Positions 1 through 6,542 of a stretch of 22,869 nt of DNA are shown one piece after another. Source of the stretch: an uncultured Bacilli bacterium (GTDB lineage Bacteria; Bacillota_I; Bacilli_A; RF39; UBA660); the NCBI GenBank assembly GCA_934155005.1, contig CAKPGR010000015.1, positions 1 to 22,869 of the forward strand, in the 5' to 3' direction. The notes below the pieces were generated by a model that saw only the letters and a program-made list of their open reading frames with translations, ran no database searches and was not told the DNA's origin. The position numbers and the translations under genes were made by a program. Positions within the stretch are counted from its first letter, which is position 1. Every line of letters starts with the position of its first letter.

Positions 1-283
1 CAGATCCTTCACTTGGTTCGTCTCCTTTTACTGTTACTCCTAGTGTCTTTAAATCTGAAGTAGAATATGTTTTATCTATTATCTTTGTTGCTGTATTATC
101 CATTTCATTTATCATTACTTGTTTTTCTACAGCATCTATATAACCTAAAGCTGATGACTCTGCTGCTCCTTTCTTAGCTTTTTCTATTACTCCTAATATT
201 GTTGGTGTTGCGATTAATGCGATTATTGCTAGTATTACTATTACAGCTAGTAGTTCTATTAAAGTAAAACCTTTTTTATTCAT
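1..283 (-). CDS. Type IV prepilin-like protein (3' part off window)
   Basis: The first residues translate as MNKKGFTLIELLAVIVILA, the class III prepilin signal: short basic leader, cleavage expected between Gly5 and Phe6, Glu at position +5 of the mature protein (E10), then a hydrophobic helix of about 20 residues. The start at 283 is set by a good AAAGGA ribosome site. After the helix comes a hydrophilic part with an AAESSALGYIDAVEKQ segment, as in pseudopilins and type IV pilins of Gram-positive bacteria. The gene runs off the left edge, so the C-terminal domain is not seen and the exact role (major pilin, minor pilin or competence pseudopilin) cannot be told. It has its own promoter and a structured leader. 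Confidence is high for the prepilin class, low for function. Confidence 0.88.
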   Translation of the reverse strand, partial: MNKKGFTLIELLAVIVILAIIALIATPTILGVIEKAKKGAAESSALGYIDAVEKQVMINEMDNTATKIIDKTYSTSDLKTLGVTVKGDEPSEGS

Positions 284-301
284 TCTACCATTCCTTTCTA
301 A

Positions 302-329
302 TAAAAATGAGAATGTTTTTCCCATTCTC
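302..329 (-). terminator. Terminator-like hairpin in the leader of the prepilin gene
   Basis: On the minus strand GAGAATG pairs perfectly with CATTCTC (309-315 with 323-329) around a 7-nt loop and is followed by ATTTTTAT. It lies inside the 5' leader, downstream of the promoter and about 20 nt before the start codon, so it is placed as an attenuator rather than as the end of a gene. Confidence 0.55.
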
Positions 330-343
330 CACCGACTATTCCA

Positions 344-366
344 AGTCAATATTATTATTTGTTTTA
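344..366. repeat. Direct repeat, copy 1 (23 nt)
   Basis: Identical over 23 nt to 22847-22869, same orientation. Both copies lie at the same place in the leader of a minus-strand surface-protein gene. On the minus strand the segment starts with TAAAACAAATAATAATATTG and ends in ACT. Confidence 0.85.
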
Positions 367-373
367 CATACTT

Positions 374-402
374 ATTCTATCAAATTAATTTATTTTTTTC
401 AA
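374..402 (-). promoter_or_regulatory. Sigma-A type promoter of the prepilin gene
   Basis: The -35 is TTGAAA (397-402) and the -10 is TAGAAT (374-379), with a 17-nt spacer. The start is predicted near 367, exactly where the repeated leader segment begins. Confidence 0.7.
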
Positions 403-426
403 GTCTTTTATTTTATTTAAAATAAC

Positions 427-455
427 AAAAAAAATTGGTATATAGCCAATTTTTT
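427..455 (-). terminator. Terminator after khpA
   Basis: Stem AAAATTGG/CCAATTTT around a 7-nt AT-rich loop, followed on the minus strand by eight T (427-434). The stem overlaps the khpA stop codon. It is nearly symmetric. Confidence 0.8.
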
Positions 456-696
456 AAAAAGTATCAACATTAATTTTTACTTTTTTCTCGTTATTAACTA
501 AAGCCACAGTTTGAACTAATGTTCTAATAGAATTGATAGTATTACCACCCTTCCCAATAACCATAGCCATGTCATCACTACTAACTAAAACTTGAATTGT
601 AACAAAATCTTCATCATCTAATTGCTTAACCGTAACTAAATCCTTATTTTTAACAATTCCTTTAACTAGATATTCGGTAAATGCTACTGATTTCAT
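454..696 (-). CDS. khpA: KH-domain RNA-binding protein KhpA
   Basis: An 80-residue single type II KH domain with the RNA-binding GxxG loop GKGG at residues 48-51 (in VIGKGGNTINSIRTLV), as expected for the KhpA/YlqC family (about 75-80 aa). In Gram-positive bacteria this protein binds many RNAs, partners with KhpB (Jag) and affects cell division and envelope growth. The gene begins 2 bp after rpsP, the usual rpsP-khpA order, so it shares the rpsP promoter, and a terminator overlaps its stop codon. The spacing suggests translational coupling to rpsP. Identification is secure from domain, length and neighbour. Confidence 0.93.
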   Translation of the reverse strand: MKSVAFTEYLVKGIVKNKDLVTVKQLDDEDFVTIQVLVSSDDMAMVIGKGGNTINSIRTLVQTVALVNNEKKVKINVDTF

Positions 697-698
697 AA

Positions 699-983
699 CT
701 ATTTACCTTCTTTTTTAGTCATTTTAGATTCATGATATTTCTTCATAACACCTTTTTTGCTAAGTAAATCTCTAACTGTATCAGTTGGAATAGCTCCATT
801 ATTTAACCATTTTAAAGCTATTTCTTCATTTACTTTAATTTCTGCTGGTTCTACAACTGGATTATAAGTCCCAACTAATTCGATGAATTTTCCATCTCTT
901 TTAGTTCTTGAATCAGCAGCAACTATACGATAAAATGGTTTTCTTTTTGAACCCATTCTTTTAAGTCTTAATTTAACTGCCAT
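699..983 (-). CDS. rpsP: 30S ribosomal protein S16
   Basis: 94 residues beginning MAVKLRLKRMGSKRKPFYRI, followed by VAADSRTKRDGKFIELVGTYNP, the diagnostic N-terminal half of bacterial S16, which binds 16S rRNA during early small-subunit assembly. The start is set by a strong GGAGGG ribosome site. The protein is slightly longer than the family's usual 80-90 residues because of a basic C-terminal tail (KKYHESKMTKKEGK). It leads the two-gene rpsP-khpA unit. The common rimM-trmD-rplS genes do not follow; a prepilin gene is found instead, so the classic ribosomal cluster is broken here. Confidence 0.97.
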   Translation of the reverse strand: MAVKLRLKRMGSKRKPFYRIVAADSRTKRDGKFIELVGTYNPVVEPAEIKVNEEIALKWLNNGAIPTDTVRDLLSKKGVMKKYHESKMTKKEGK

Positions 984-1007
984 AATATCCCTCCATCTCT
1001 TGTTACA

Positions 1008-1036
1008 ATTCTACCATAACCAAACCACTCTGTCAA
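1008..1036 (-). promoter_or_regulatory. Promoter of rpsP-khpA
   Basis: The -35 is TTGACA (1031-1036), the -10 is TAGAAT (1008-1013), with a 17-nt spacer ending in TGG that gives an extended -10. It lies immediately after the cotE stop codon and is one of the strongest promoters in the window. Confidence 0.85.
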
Positions 1037-1585
1037 CTATTTTTGGTTAACATCGTCGATATAATTTTCATTTACATTTTTATCAATATCTTCTAATACC
1101 TCATCACTAACTTCTTCATCTAAATCATCCCATGGATCTTCATCATCTTCAGTTGCTATTTTAAATTTTGTTTCTCCTACTATTTCAACACCCATTTCTT
1201 TTTCAATATCAAAACTGATATTTCCTTCATCATCTATTTCAACATGTGTACAACTTGGTTGTTTTAAAGTACGAACAATAATATCTGTATCACTAGTTAA
1301 ATCTACATCATTTTTAGTTTTAACATTAAATGTATCATTATAATCTATTTTTTTATTGACAACTGTTGTTTTACTATCATTTTCATATGAATACCATATA
1401 TTAACATCATATGAACCATCTACTCCAATATTTTCTCCTGATTTATATCCTTTAAATTTATGGTTTATAACCCAACACCCAAGTACTGTAGTTGGTGAAT
1501 TTTCAGCTTTAATACTATAACTATTTTTAAAATACTTTTTTCCTTTACCAACTACTGCTTTTGTAACAATTTCTTTAAATCCCAT
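1037..1585 (-). CDS. cotE: Outer spore coat morphogenetic protein CotE
   Basis: A 182-residue protein matching CotE from end to end by eye: N-terminal GFKEIVTKAVVGKGKK, then VLGCWVINHKFKGYKSG (about 34-50), YDVNIWYSYENDSKTTVV (59-76), RTLKQPSCTHVEI (105-117), EIVGETKFKI (134-143) and a strongly acidic C-terminal tail (about 146-170). CotE assembles the outer coat around the forespore in the mother cell of Bacillus, where it is also about 180 aa. The start at 1585 is preferred over an upstream in-frame ATG at 1600 because AGAGGTGAT lies just before it and the family begins there. It is transcribed alone, with a promoter resembling those of mother-cell sigma factors. It implies a spore-forming host or recent ancestor. 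Confidence 0.88.
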   Translation of the reverse strand: MGFKEIVTKAVVGKGKKYFKNSYSIKAENSPTTVLGCWVINHKFKGYKSGENIGVDGSYDVNIWYSYENDSKTTVVNKKIDYNDTFNVKTKNDVDLTSDTDIIVRTLKQPSCTHVEIDDEGNISFDIEKEMGVEIVGETKFKIATEDDEDPWDDLDEEVSDEVLEDIDKNVNENYIDDVNQK

Positions 1586-1602
1586 ACAATCACCTCTCAC
1601 TT

Positions 1603-1632
1603 TAATCTATGCGATTACCTCAAAAAGTGTAC
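1603..1632 (-). promoter_or_regulatory. Possible sigma-K/sigma-E type promoter of cotE
   Basis: On the minus strand CATAGATTA (1603-1611) fits the CATAnnnTA -10 pattern of mother-cell sigma factors. GTACAC (1627-1632), 15 nt upstream, fits the loose AC-containing -35. No sigma-A promoter is visible here. In Bacillus subtilis cotE is also under sigma-E and sigma-K. Confidence 0.45.
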
Positions 1633-1656
1633 AAAAAAAATTAGATAAACTAATTT
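1633..1656 (-). terminator. Terminator of the transporter/amidohydrolase/HD operon
   Basis: Stem AAATTA/TAATTT around a 7-nt loop, followed on the minus strand by eight T (1633-1640). It overlaps the stop codon of the HD gene. Confidence 0.75.
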
Positions 1657-2375
1657 AAATTGATATTATGACCAGTTAATAAAGAAATTAAATCAAATAT
1701 ATTCTTTTGTTTAAAGTTTTCTTTTGATACAATTTTATCAGCACGACTCATTACCCTACCTTCTAAGTAACTACTACGAGCAATTGAAATAACTAGTAAT
1801 TTATTTTTATTTGTAGATAAATTAATTATATCCTTTTTAAACTTAGACAATCTCATAAATTTATCATAATTTTTAAGTTCTAATTTGTTGGAAGAAAAAT
1901 CTTCTAAATTAGAAACTGGAAAGGGAAACATATGATGAACTATACCATCTATTATCTTAACTTCTTCTTCATTAGATTCAAATAAATTGGGATACCAAGC
2001 ATTAGCATTTATAGCAGCTTCAATAGGATGTCTAAATCCATGTTTAGAAAATATTTTTTTTGTTTTAGCTTCTTTATTATTTTGCCATGGAAGTTCATAT
2101 AAATCATGTAACATAGCAATTTTTAACGCTGTCTTTAAACTATAATTAGGATTATTTTTATATTTCTTAGACAAAATATAAGTAACAACTGTAACTTCTA
2201 AAATATGTTCACCTAAGGTAATATTACCATGATGAGGAAAATTATCACTCATTCTCTTTTGAAATTCTTTATGATTAAAAATATCTTTAATAATACTTAT
2301 TAATTCTTTTTTTTCATCTTCATTTAAACCATACTTATCTAAAATATTATTTAAAATAATTTTATTTTCTTCCAT
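1650..2375 (-). CDS. HD-domain phosphohydrolase-like protein
   Basis: 241 residues with the metal-binding signature of the HD superfamily: H57, the H90-D91 pair in AMLHDLYELPWQ, H116 in FRHPIEAA and H147/H148 in IVHHMFPF, and a late RADKI segment (about 211-215). HD proteins hydrolyse phosphate esters of nucleotides or related compounds using one or two metals; the substrate here cannot be told. No signal peptide or membrane segment is seen. It is the last gene of a three-gene unit. Its ribosome site GAGAGGA lies within the final codons of the amidohydrolase gene, 5 bp before, so the two are probably translated together. The operon link suggests a role in the same catabolic or salvage process, but this is inference. 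Confidence 0.75.
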   Translation of the reverse strand: MEENKIILNNILDKYGLNEDEKKELISIIKDIFNHKEFQKRMSDNFPHHGNITLGEHILEVTVVTYILSKKYKNNPNYSLKTALKIAMLHDLYELPWQNNKEAKTKKIFSKHGFRHPIEAAINANAWYPNLFESNEEEVKIIDGIVHHMFPFPVSNLEDFSSNKLELKNYDKFMRLSKFKKDIINLSTNKNKLLVISIARSSYLEGRVMSRADKIVSKENFKQKNIFDLISLLTGHNINLN

Positions 2376-2380
2376 ATAAA

Positions 2381-3916
2381 TTATCCTCTCTTATAAATTA
2401 ACTTACCATCCTTATATGTATTTAAAACAATAATATCTTTTATTTTCATCTTATCTATGGTTAAAGGATTATCGCTTACAATTATTAAGTCAGCCCTTTT
2501 TCCAATAGAAATACTTCCTTTTTCATTCTCTTCATTATATTGAAAAGCAGCATTTATTGTAACGGCTTTTATTGCATCCATTACACTTATACATTCACTT
2601 TCACCAATTTTTTTACCACTTTTAGTTATTCTATTTACGGCGCACCATATGCTGTGAAACATATTAGGCTTTGTAACAGGAGTATCTTGATGAAAAGTAA
2701 CAACCAAATTATTTTTAAGTGCTGTATTTGCTGGACTAATAAAGTTGCCTCTTTTTTCTCCAAAGTTTCTTAAGTGAACATCTCCCCAATAATAAGTATG
2801 TCCAATAAAAATAGATGCCATCATCCTTAATTTAGCCATTTCTTTTATTTGATCTTCTCTAACTGTTTGACAATGTATCATAACAGGTCTAAGCGTTAAA
2901 TCAAAATCATCTTTTAAAGCTTCTTTATAACAATTTATAAATTGTTCACTTGCATTATCACCATTACAATGTGCTAAAATTTGTCTTTTTTCTTTTATAG
3001 CTTCTTTTATATTATTAGTAACATCTATATCCTTCATCCATGGGTATCCTATATAATCTGTTCCAACATAAGGCTCACTCATCCAAGCTGATTTTCCTTG
3101 TGGTGAACCATCTAAAATCATTTTATATCCACCTATTTTAAAAAACTTACTACTTTCTTTAAAATTTTTAGTAAATTCAATATTTTCTTCATTCATCAAA
3201 GGATATGCTACAACATCTAAAAAAAGTTTATTTTCTCTATTCATTTTTTCAAGTAAATTTATACTTTTTATATCACTAGCTCCATCTTGAACTGTTGTAA
3301 TACCATAACTAGCATACATATTAAGTGCTTTAATAATATTTTCTTCTATATTAGTTGCTATGTTAGAAGATAGTTTTTTACTAATAAGCATCAAGGCACC
3401 TTCTTCTAAATAGCCACTAGCTTCACCATCTATAACACCTATTTTACCACCTGGAATTTTAGTGTCTTTATTAATACCAAGTAAATCTAACATTTTACTA
3501 TTAACAACACCCATATGTCCTGATGTATTCATAATAAAGATAGGTATATTTTTAGATACTTCATCTAATTCCTTTTTAGTAGGATGAGCATTTTCCTTTA
3601 AAACATTATGATCATAACCAAATCCAAGTAAAATTTTTTTATCTTTCAAATCATTTTTTAATAAAGTTATTATATCTAAAAAACTAGTTGCTTCACTTAA
3701 ATCAGTCATTGAAATAACATTTGCAGCCATCGTTATATGACTATGACTATCAATAAAAGAAGGCATTAATGTCTTACCTTTTAAATCAATCATTGTAGCG
3801 CTACTATATTTTTCTTTCATTTTAGAAAATGGTCCCATATCAATTATTTTATCTGTACAGACAACACTTTCTACTTTTTCATCTGTTAAAATATTTCCAT
3901 TATAAAAAATTTTCAT
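2381..3916 (-). CDS. YtcJ-type metal-dependent amidohydrolase
   Basis: 511 residues of the amidohydrolase superfamily (Amidohydro_3/YtcJ type, usually 500-550 aa). A small beta domain at the N-terminus precedes the TIM barrel. The strand-1 metal ligands are in FIDSHSHI (H58, H60). Further ligand candidates are LAHCNGD, MIHCQTV and FHQDTPV, and the C-terminus has the family's GSISIGKRADLIIVSDNPL. Such enzymes hydrolyse amide or N-acyl bonds, but the substrate is unknown for most. The start at 3916 is preferred over an in-frame TTG at 3928 because that TTG lies in the ribosome site GGGAGG. The ATG overlaps the transporter stop as ATGA, which indicates coupling. Its partner transporter suggests that an imported acidic or N-acylated compound is the substrate. 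Confidence 0.85.
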   Translation of the reverse strand: MKIFYNGNILTDEKVESVVCTDKIIDMGPFSKMKEKYSSATMIDLKGKTLMPSFIDSHSHITMAANVISMTDLSEATSFLDIITLLKNDLKDKKILLGFGYDHNVLKENAHPTKKELDEVSKNIPIFIMNTSGHMGVVNSKMLDLLGINKDTKIPGGKIGVIDGEASGYLEEGALMLISKKLSSNIATNIEENIIKALNMYASYGITTVQDGASDIKSINLLEKMNRENKLFLDVVAYPLMNEENIEFTKNFKESSKFFKIGGYKMILDGSPQGKSAWMSEPYVGTDYIGYPWMKDIDVTNNIKEAIKEKRQILAHCNGDNASEQFINCYKEALKDDFDLTLRPVMIHCQTVREDQIKEMAKLRMMASIFIGHTYYWGDVHLRNFGEKRGNFISPANTALKNNLVVTFHQDTPVTKPNMFHSIWCAVNRITKSGKKIGESECISVMDAIKAVTINAAFQYNEENEKGSISIGKRADLIIVSDNPLTIDKMKIKDIIVLNTYKDGKLIYKRG

Positions 3917-5238
3917 TTTTCCTCCCAATTATATGTTGGTTTATTAAAACATTTAAATACCTTAAATAATAATATATATATAATTATTAAAACAAATAAA
4001 ATGATAAGTAATAAATATATATTAATTGCTTTTGAAACACAAGCTAATATAAGAATATAAACTGGTGTAGATAGCATCATAACTAAATTCATCATCCCAA
4101 GTTCTGTTGGTGTTGTACTTGATAAATTGGGATCAACTATTCTAACAAGCGCTATTCCGGACGATACGGTACCAGTACAAGTTCCAAAAATACCAAGTGT
4201 TCTTTCAAAATCATTTTTACCGCCTATTCTTCTACCAAAATAAAGACATGTTATGTAAGTAATTATAGCAGTTATAATAGATACAAATAAAATCAACAGC
4301 AAATACTTAGATATAATACTTATTCTAATTGACATAAATGAAGTTGCTACAACATAATCGGTAAGTAAACCTGTTATTTTACTTTGAAGTTTATTATCAA
4401 TTAAATAATCAATATTCAATTTTTTCATTACAAATTTTACTATATAAGCCGCAAACAATCCATTCATAAACATCATACTACTCATAGTTGTTCCTAAAAA
4501 ACTAGGTAAATAACTAAATATTTTAGAAATAAATAAAGCAATTAAATAACATATACCCATTACTGAAAAATTAAAAGTTAGTGTTTCTAAATTACCACTA
4601 TAAGTTGTCTCATAACCGATAGTATCTTTTTTACTATCTTTTTTATAATAACCATTTAAAATATCTTCATTAATTATTTTTTTGTCAACTAATCCACTTT
4701 TAATACCTTTTCTTATAATAATTGAACCGCCTAAAAAAGCAACTATAAATCCGATAGCAGCAAACGTTGTTGCTATCATAATAGAATCATTATATCCATA
4801 TTGTTCAAACAAAGCTCCAAATGAGGCTGCTTGTCCAGGTCCTTGATCAAAACCAAATTGAACAAGTAAAGCATATATAGCGTCATTTTTATTTAAAAAT
4901 AATAAAAGTAAACAAGATAAAAAAGGTGTTAGAGCATATAAAATACACCAAATTGTTCCCATTCCAATAGAGCCTTTTGTTATTTCCTTTTTTGTATCCT
5001 TATTTTTCTGAGTACTAGTTAGACCAATTGAAATAAATGATAAAGTAAATAAAACATTTACAATATTTGATAAAGTATTTGATTCAATATTAAATGAATT
5101 AATATTTAATATTATAAATCCAATTATCCCAGCTATAACACTAGTTGGAATTAATAATTTTTTTAAAAATTTTACTTTACTTCTTAAAAGTAATCCTATT
5201 AAAATCATTAAACTTACAAAAGATAAAGCTATAATCAT
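3913..5238 (-). CDS. GltS-family sodium:glutamate symporter-like transporter
   Basis: 441 residues with about 11-12 hydrophobic segments. Two inverted repeats carry the family's loop motifs: LLIPTSVIAG (28-37) and FDQGPGQAASFGALFEQYG (about 130-148) in the first half, and GIFGTCTGTVSSGIALVRIVDP in the second. This is the pattern of GltS (COG0786), which takes up glutamate with Na+ at the cytoplasmic membrane. It is longer than Escherichia coli GltS (about 400 aa), with an added hydrophobic C-terminus (LLLIILFVLIIIYILLFKVF). Substrate identity is uncertain. The gene leads the operon with the amidohydrolase, overlapping it by 4 bp, so it may import the amidohydrolase substrate or move glutamate released by it. 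The start has a usable GGATGTGAGAAG ribosome site. Confidence 0.85.
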   Translation of the reverse strand: MIIALSFVSLMILIGLLLRSKVKFLKKLLIPTSVIAGIIGFIILNINSFNIESNTLSNIVNVLFTLSFISIGLTSTQKNKDTKKEITKGSIGMGTIWCILYALTPFLSCLLLLFLNKNDAIYALLVQFGFDQGPGQAASFGALFEQYGYNDSIMIATTFAAIGFIVAFLGGSIIIRKGIKSGLVDKKIINEDILNGYYKKDSKKDTIGYETTYSGNLETLTFNFSVMGICYLIALFISKIFSYLPSFLGTTMSSMMFMNGLFAAYIVKFVMKKLNIDYLIDNKLQSKITGLLTDYVVATSFMSIRISIISKYLLLILFVSIITAIITYITCLYFGRRIGGKNDFERTLGIFGTCTGTVSSGIALVRIVDPNLSSTTPTELGMMNLVMMLSTPVYILILACVSKAINIYLLLIILFVLIIIYILLFKVFKCFNKPTYNWEEK

Positions 5239-5262
5239 CTTCTCACATCCTAATCATAAATA

Positions 5263-5292
5263 ATTTTAGCACAATTATTACTACAATAGCAA
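5263..5292 (-). promoter_or_regulatory. Probable promoter of the transporter operon
   Basis: The -10 is TAAAAT (5263-5268) with an extended TGC before it; the -35 candidate is TTGCTA (5287-5292), spacer 18 nt. It lies between the oapA stop and the transporter start. No terminator was found after oapA, so read-through from oapA is also possible. Confidence 0.5.
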
Positions 5293-5293
5293 A

Positions 5294-5872
5294 TTATTTT
5301 TTTCTAATTGATAAATCAGTTATAATTTTAGAAAATTCATATAAAATATAATTACTTTTATTAACAGCAATACCTTTTCCTAACGCTTTACCACCTATTG
5401 TAATAGCTGATATTACACCAGTTATAATAAGAATAGTTAAAAAAGGATTTAAAGAATACTTAATAGCTATTTTTGATGCAATTATAGACCCAGTACTACC
5501 AGATACAATACCACATATATCACCTACAACATCATTACAAAATGATGAAGTTTTATCAGAACTTTTCTTTAATTTAACAGCCATTTTAGCACCATGTACT
5601 TTATTTGCATTCATGGAATGAAATGATGCTTCCTTTGCTGTTGTTACCGAAACTCCAACCATATCAAAAATAACACCAATTAAAATAAATATTATAAGTA
5701 TTAAAACTCCTATTAAAATATTAACATTAGGAATAATTGTTTCTGATAATAATGAAAATAGTATAGATATAAAGAACGCTGATACTGTTATTATTAATAT
5801 CCATTTGTAATCAACTATTTCTTTTTTTCCTTTTCTCTTTAAATATTTTTTTATTTGTTCTTTTTTATTCAT
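5294..5872 (-). CDS. oapA: OLE RNA-associated membrane protein OapA
   Basis: 192 residues with a strongly basic N-terminus (KKEQIKKYLKRKGKK) and four membrane helices (about 23-44, 50-72, 115-135, 140-160). The conserved segments are FDMVGVSVTTAKEASFHSMN, AKMAVKLKKSSDKTSSFCND and VVGDICGIVSGSTGS. I recognise this as OapA, the membrane protein that binds OLE RNA and anchors it to the cytoplasmic membrane; in Bacillus halodurans the OLE complex is needed for tolerance of cold, short alcohols and Mg2+ and for adaptation to poor nutrients. The start has an AAAGGAG ribosome site. The gene follows a long structured RNA on the same strand, which is the hallmark arrangement. A terminator-like hairpin lies between RNA and gene. 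OapB and OapC are not in the window. The best alternative is an unassigned four-helix membrane protein. Confidence 0.85.
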   Translation of the reverse strand: MNKKEQIKKYLKRKGKKEIVDYKWILIITVSAFFISILFSLLSETIIPNVNILIGVLILIIFILIGVIFDMVGVSVTTAKEASFHSMNANKVHGAKMAVKLKKSSDKTSSFCNDVVGDICGIVSGSTGSIIASKIAIKYSLNPFLTILIITGVISAITIGGKALGKGIAVNKSNYILYEFSKIITDLSIRKK

Positions 5873-5891
5873 AAAAACTCCTTTTGTACAT

Positions 5892-5912
5892 AAAAAAAGA
5901 TAATTTCTTATC
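5892..5912 (-). terminator. Terminator between OLE RNA and oapA
   Basis: Hairpin GATAA-GAAA-TTATC (5899-5912), followed on the minus strand by seven T (5892-5898) and then, within 20 nt, by the ribosome site and start of oapA. No separate promoter for oapA is visible, so partial termination with read-through would set the RNA to protein ratio. Confidence 0.6.
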
Positions 5913-5939
5913 TATTAATTTAATGGCTATTTTTATAGT

Positions 5940-6503
5940 AAACTTTACGTCTTAGGTCAAGCAGGATTTCCCTCATTTCTACAATACGTTACCATAATTG
6001 CGGTTCCCCTTTAAAGAAAAGAATATATTGTCACCAAATATATGGCTTGATTACCACTGAGTACGCACTCTAATCCCATAAAAATATACACCCTAGGAGA
6101 TTTCCTCGACATCAATTTATTATTAATTCTCTTTTGCAATAATAATTTCAAAAAGCAATGATAATAATATTTTGGCCAAAATACTATTGTTCTTCTTTTA
6201 TCCCAAATTTTCACTCAAGACAAGCTACGCTACTCGTAAGTTGCCCCACATAGTAGGTTTAATCCTAAGTCGTCACCAGTCCATCAACAAAATGTGTATA
6301 GGCTAATAACAAGGTTAGGTCTCCACGAATAATTGGGTCGATTGCGTATGCCATTACGGTCGCCCAAAGATTCTCATTTCCAGCACTCACCCTAAACTGG
6401 GCGTATAAAGCAAGCACCAAAAGTTTCACAGATATGCTCTTTAGTGGTGTTTTATTCCCACCTTCATAATAAATTTAATGACTAGAATAATGTGCCAATA
6501 AAC
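5940..6503 (-). ncRNA. ole: OLE RNA (Ornate Large Extremophilic RNA)
   Basis: A stretch of about 560 nt with no credible gene whose G+C jumps to about 40-48% (counted in 6241-6420) against about a quarter in its neighbours, a strong sign of a structured RNA in an A+T-rich genome. A near-consensus promoter starts it, and oapA follows on the same strand, the defining neighbour of OLE RNA. Visible structure includes a possible long-range pairing of CGACTTAGG (6264-6272) with CCTAAGACG (5948-5956), 8 of 9 positions, and an 11-bp hairpin with a GGCC loop at 6163-6188. The length fits OLE (about 600 nt). Ends are approximate: the 5' end is set from the promoter, the 3' end from where the G+C-rich part stops. 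The identity rests on context plus sequence recognition and was not tested with a covariance model. Confidence 0.85.
6163..6188 (-). repeat. Inverted repeat (hairpin) inside OLE RNA
   Basis: AATAGTATTTT and AAAATATTATT pair over 11 positions (one G-U) around GGCC. The DNA core TATTTTGGCCAAAATA is a perfect palindrome. It falls in an A+T-rich part of the RNA that may be a variable stem. Confidence 0.6.
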
Positions 6504-6509
6504 GATATA

Positions 6510-6538
6510 AATATACAATAAAATAACATCTTTGTCAA
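6510..6538 (-). promoter_or_regulatory. Promoter of OLE RNA
   Basis: Consensus -35 TTGACA (6533-6538), 17-nt spacer, -10 TATATT (6510-6515), start predicted near 6503. It begins 4 bp after the xerC stop codon, so OLE RNA is expressed independently of the genes upstream. Confidence 0.85.
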
Positions 6539-6542
6539 ATTA

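Larger units (their letters stand above)
284..367 (-). promoter_or_regulatory. Structured 5' leader of the prepilin gene (repeated leader family)
   Basis: The expected transcription start is near 367. The leader opens with a 23-nt segment (344-366) that recurs exactly at 22847-22869. It continues with a GACT/AGTC hairpin (about 334-347), then GTCGG and the terminator-like hairpin at 302-329, directly followed by the ribosome site. The same order occurs before the surface protein gene at the right edge. No known riboswitch class is recognised. That it acts as an attenuator is inference from the layout. Confidence 0.5.

Noticed and set aside
1018..1048. 7-bp inverted repeat AACCAAA/TTTGGTT around the rpsP -35
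   Set aside because: It is short, and its arms fall in cotE coding sequence and the promoter spacer; it is not distinctive enough to call an operator, and no T-run follows that would make it a terminator.
6011..6214. 67-aa open frame inside the non-coding stretch
   Set aside because: It has no ribosome site, lies entirely in the structured OLE RNA, has an odd composition for this genome, and resembles no protein.
5940..6503. RNase P RNA, tmRNA or another large RNA instead of OLE
   Set aside because: The GAGGAAA segment near 6110 recalls RNase P, but the rest of its core is missing and the RNA is too long. No tmRNA tag frame or tRNA-like ends were seen. The oapA neighbour favours OLE.
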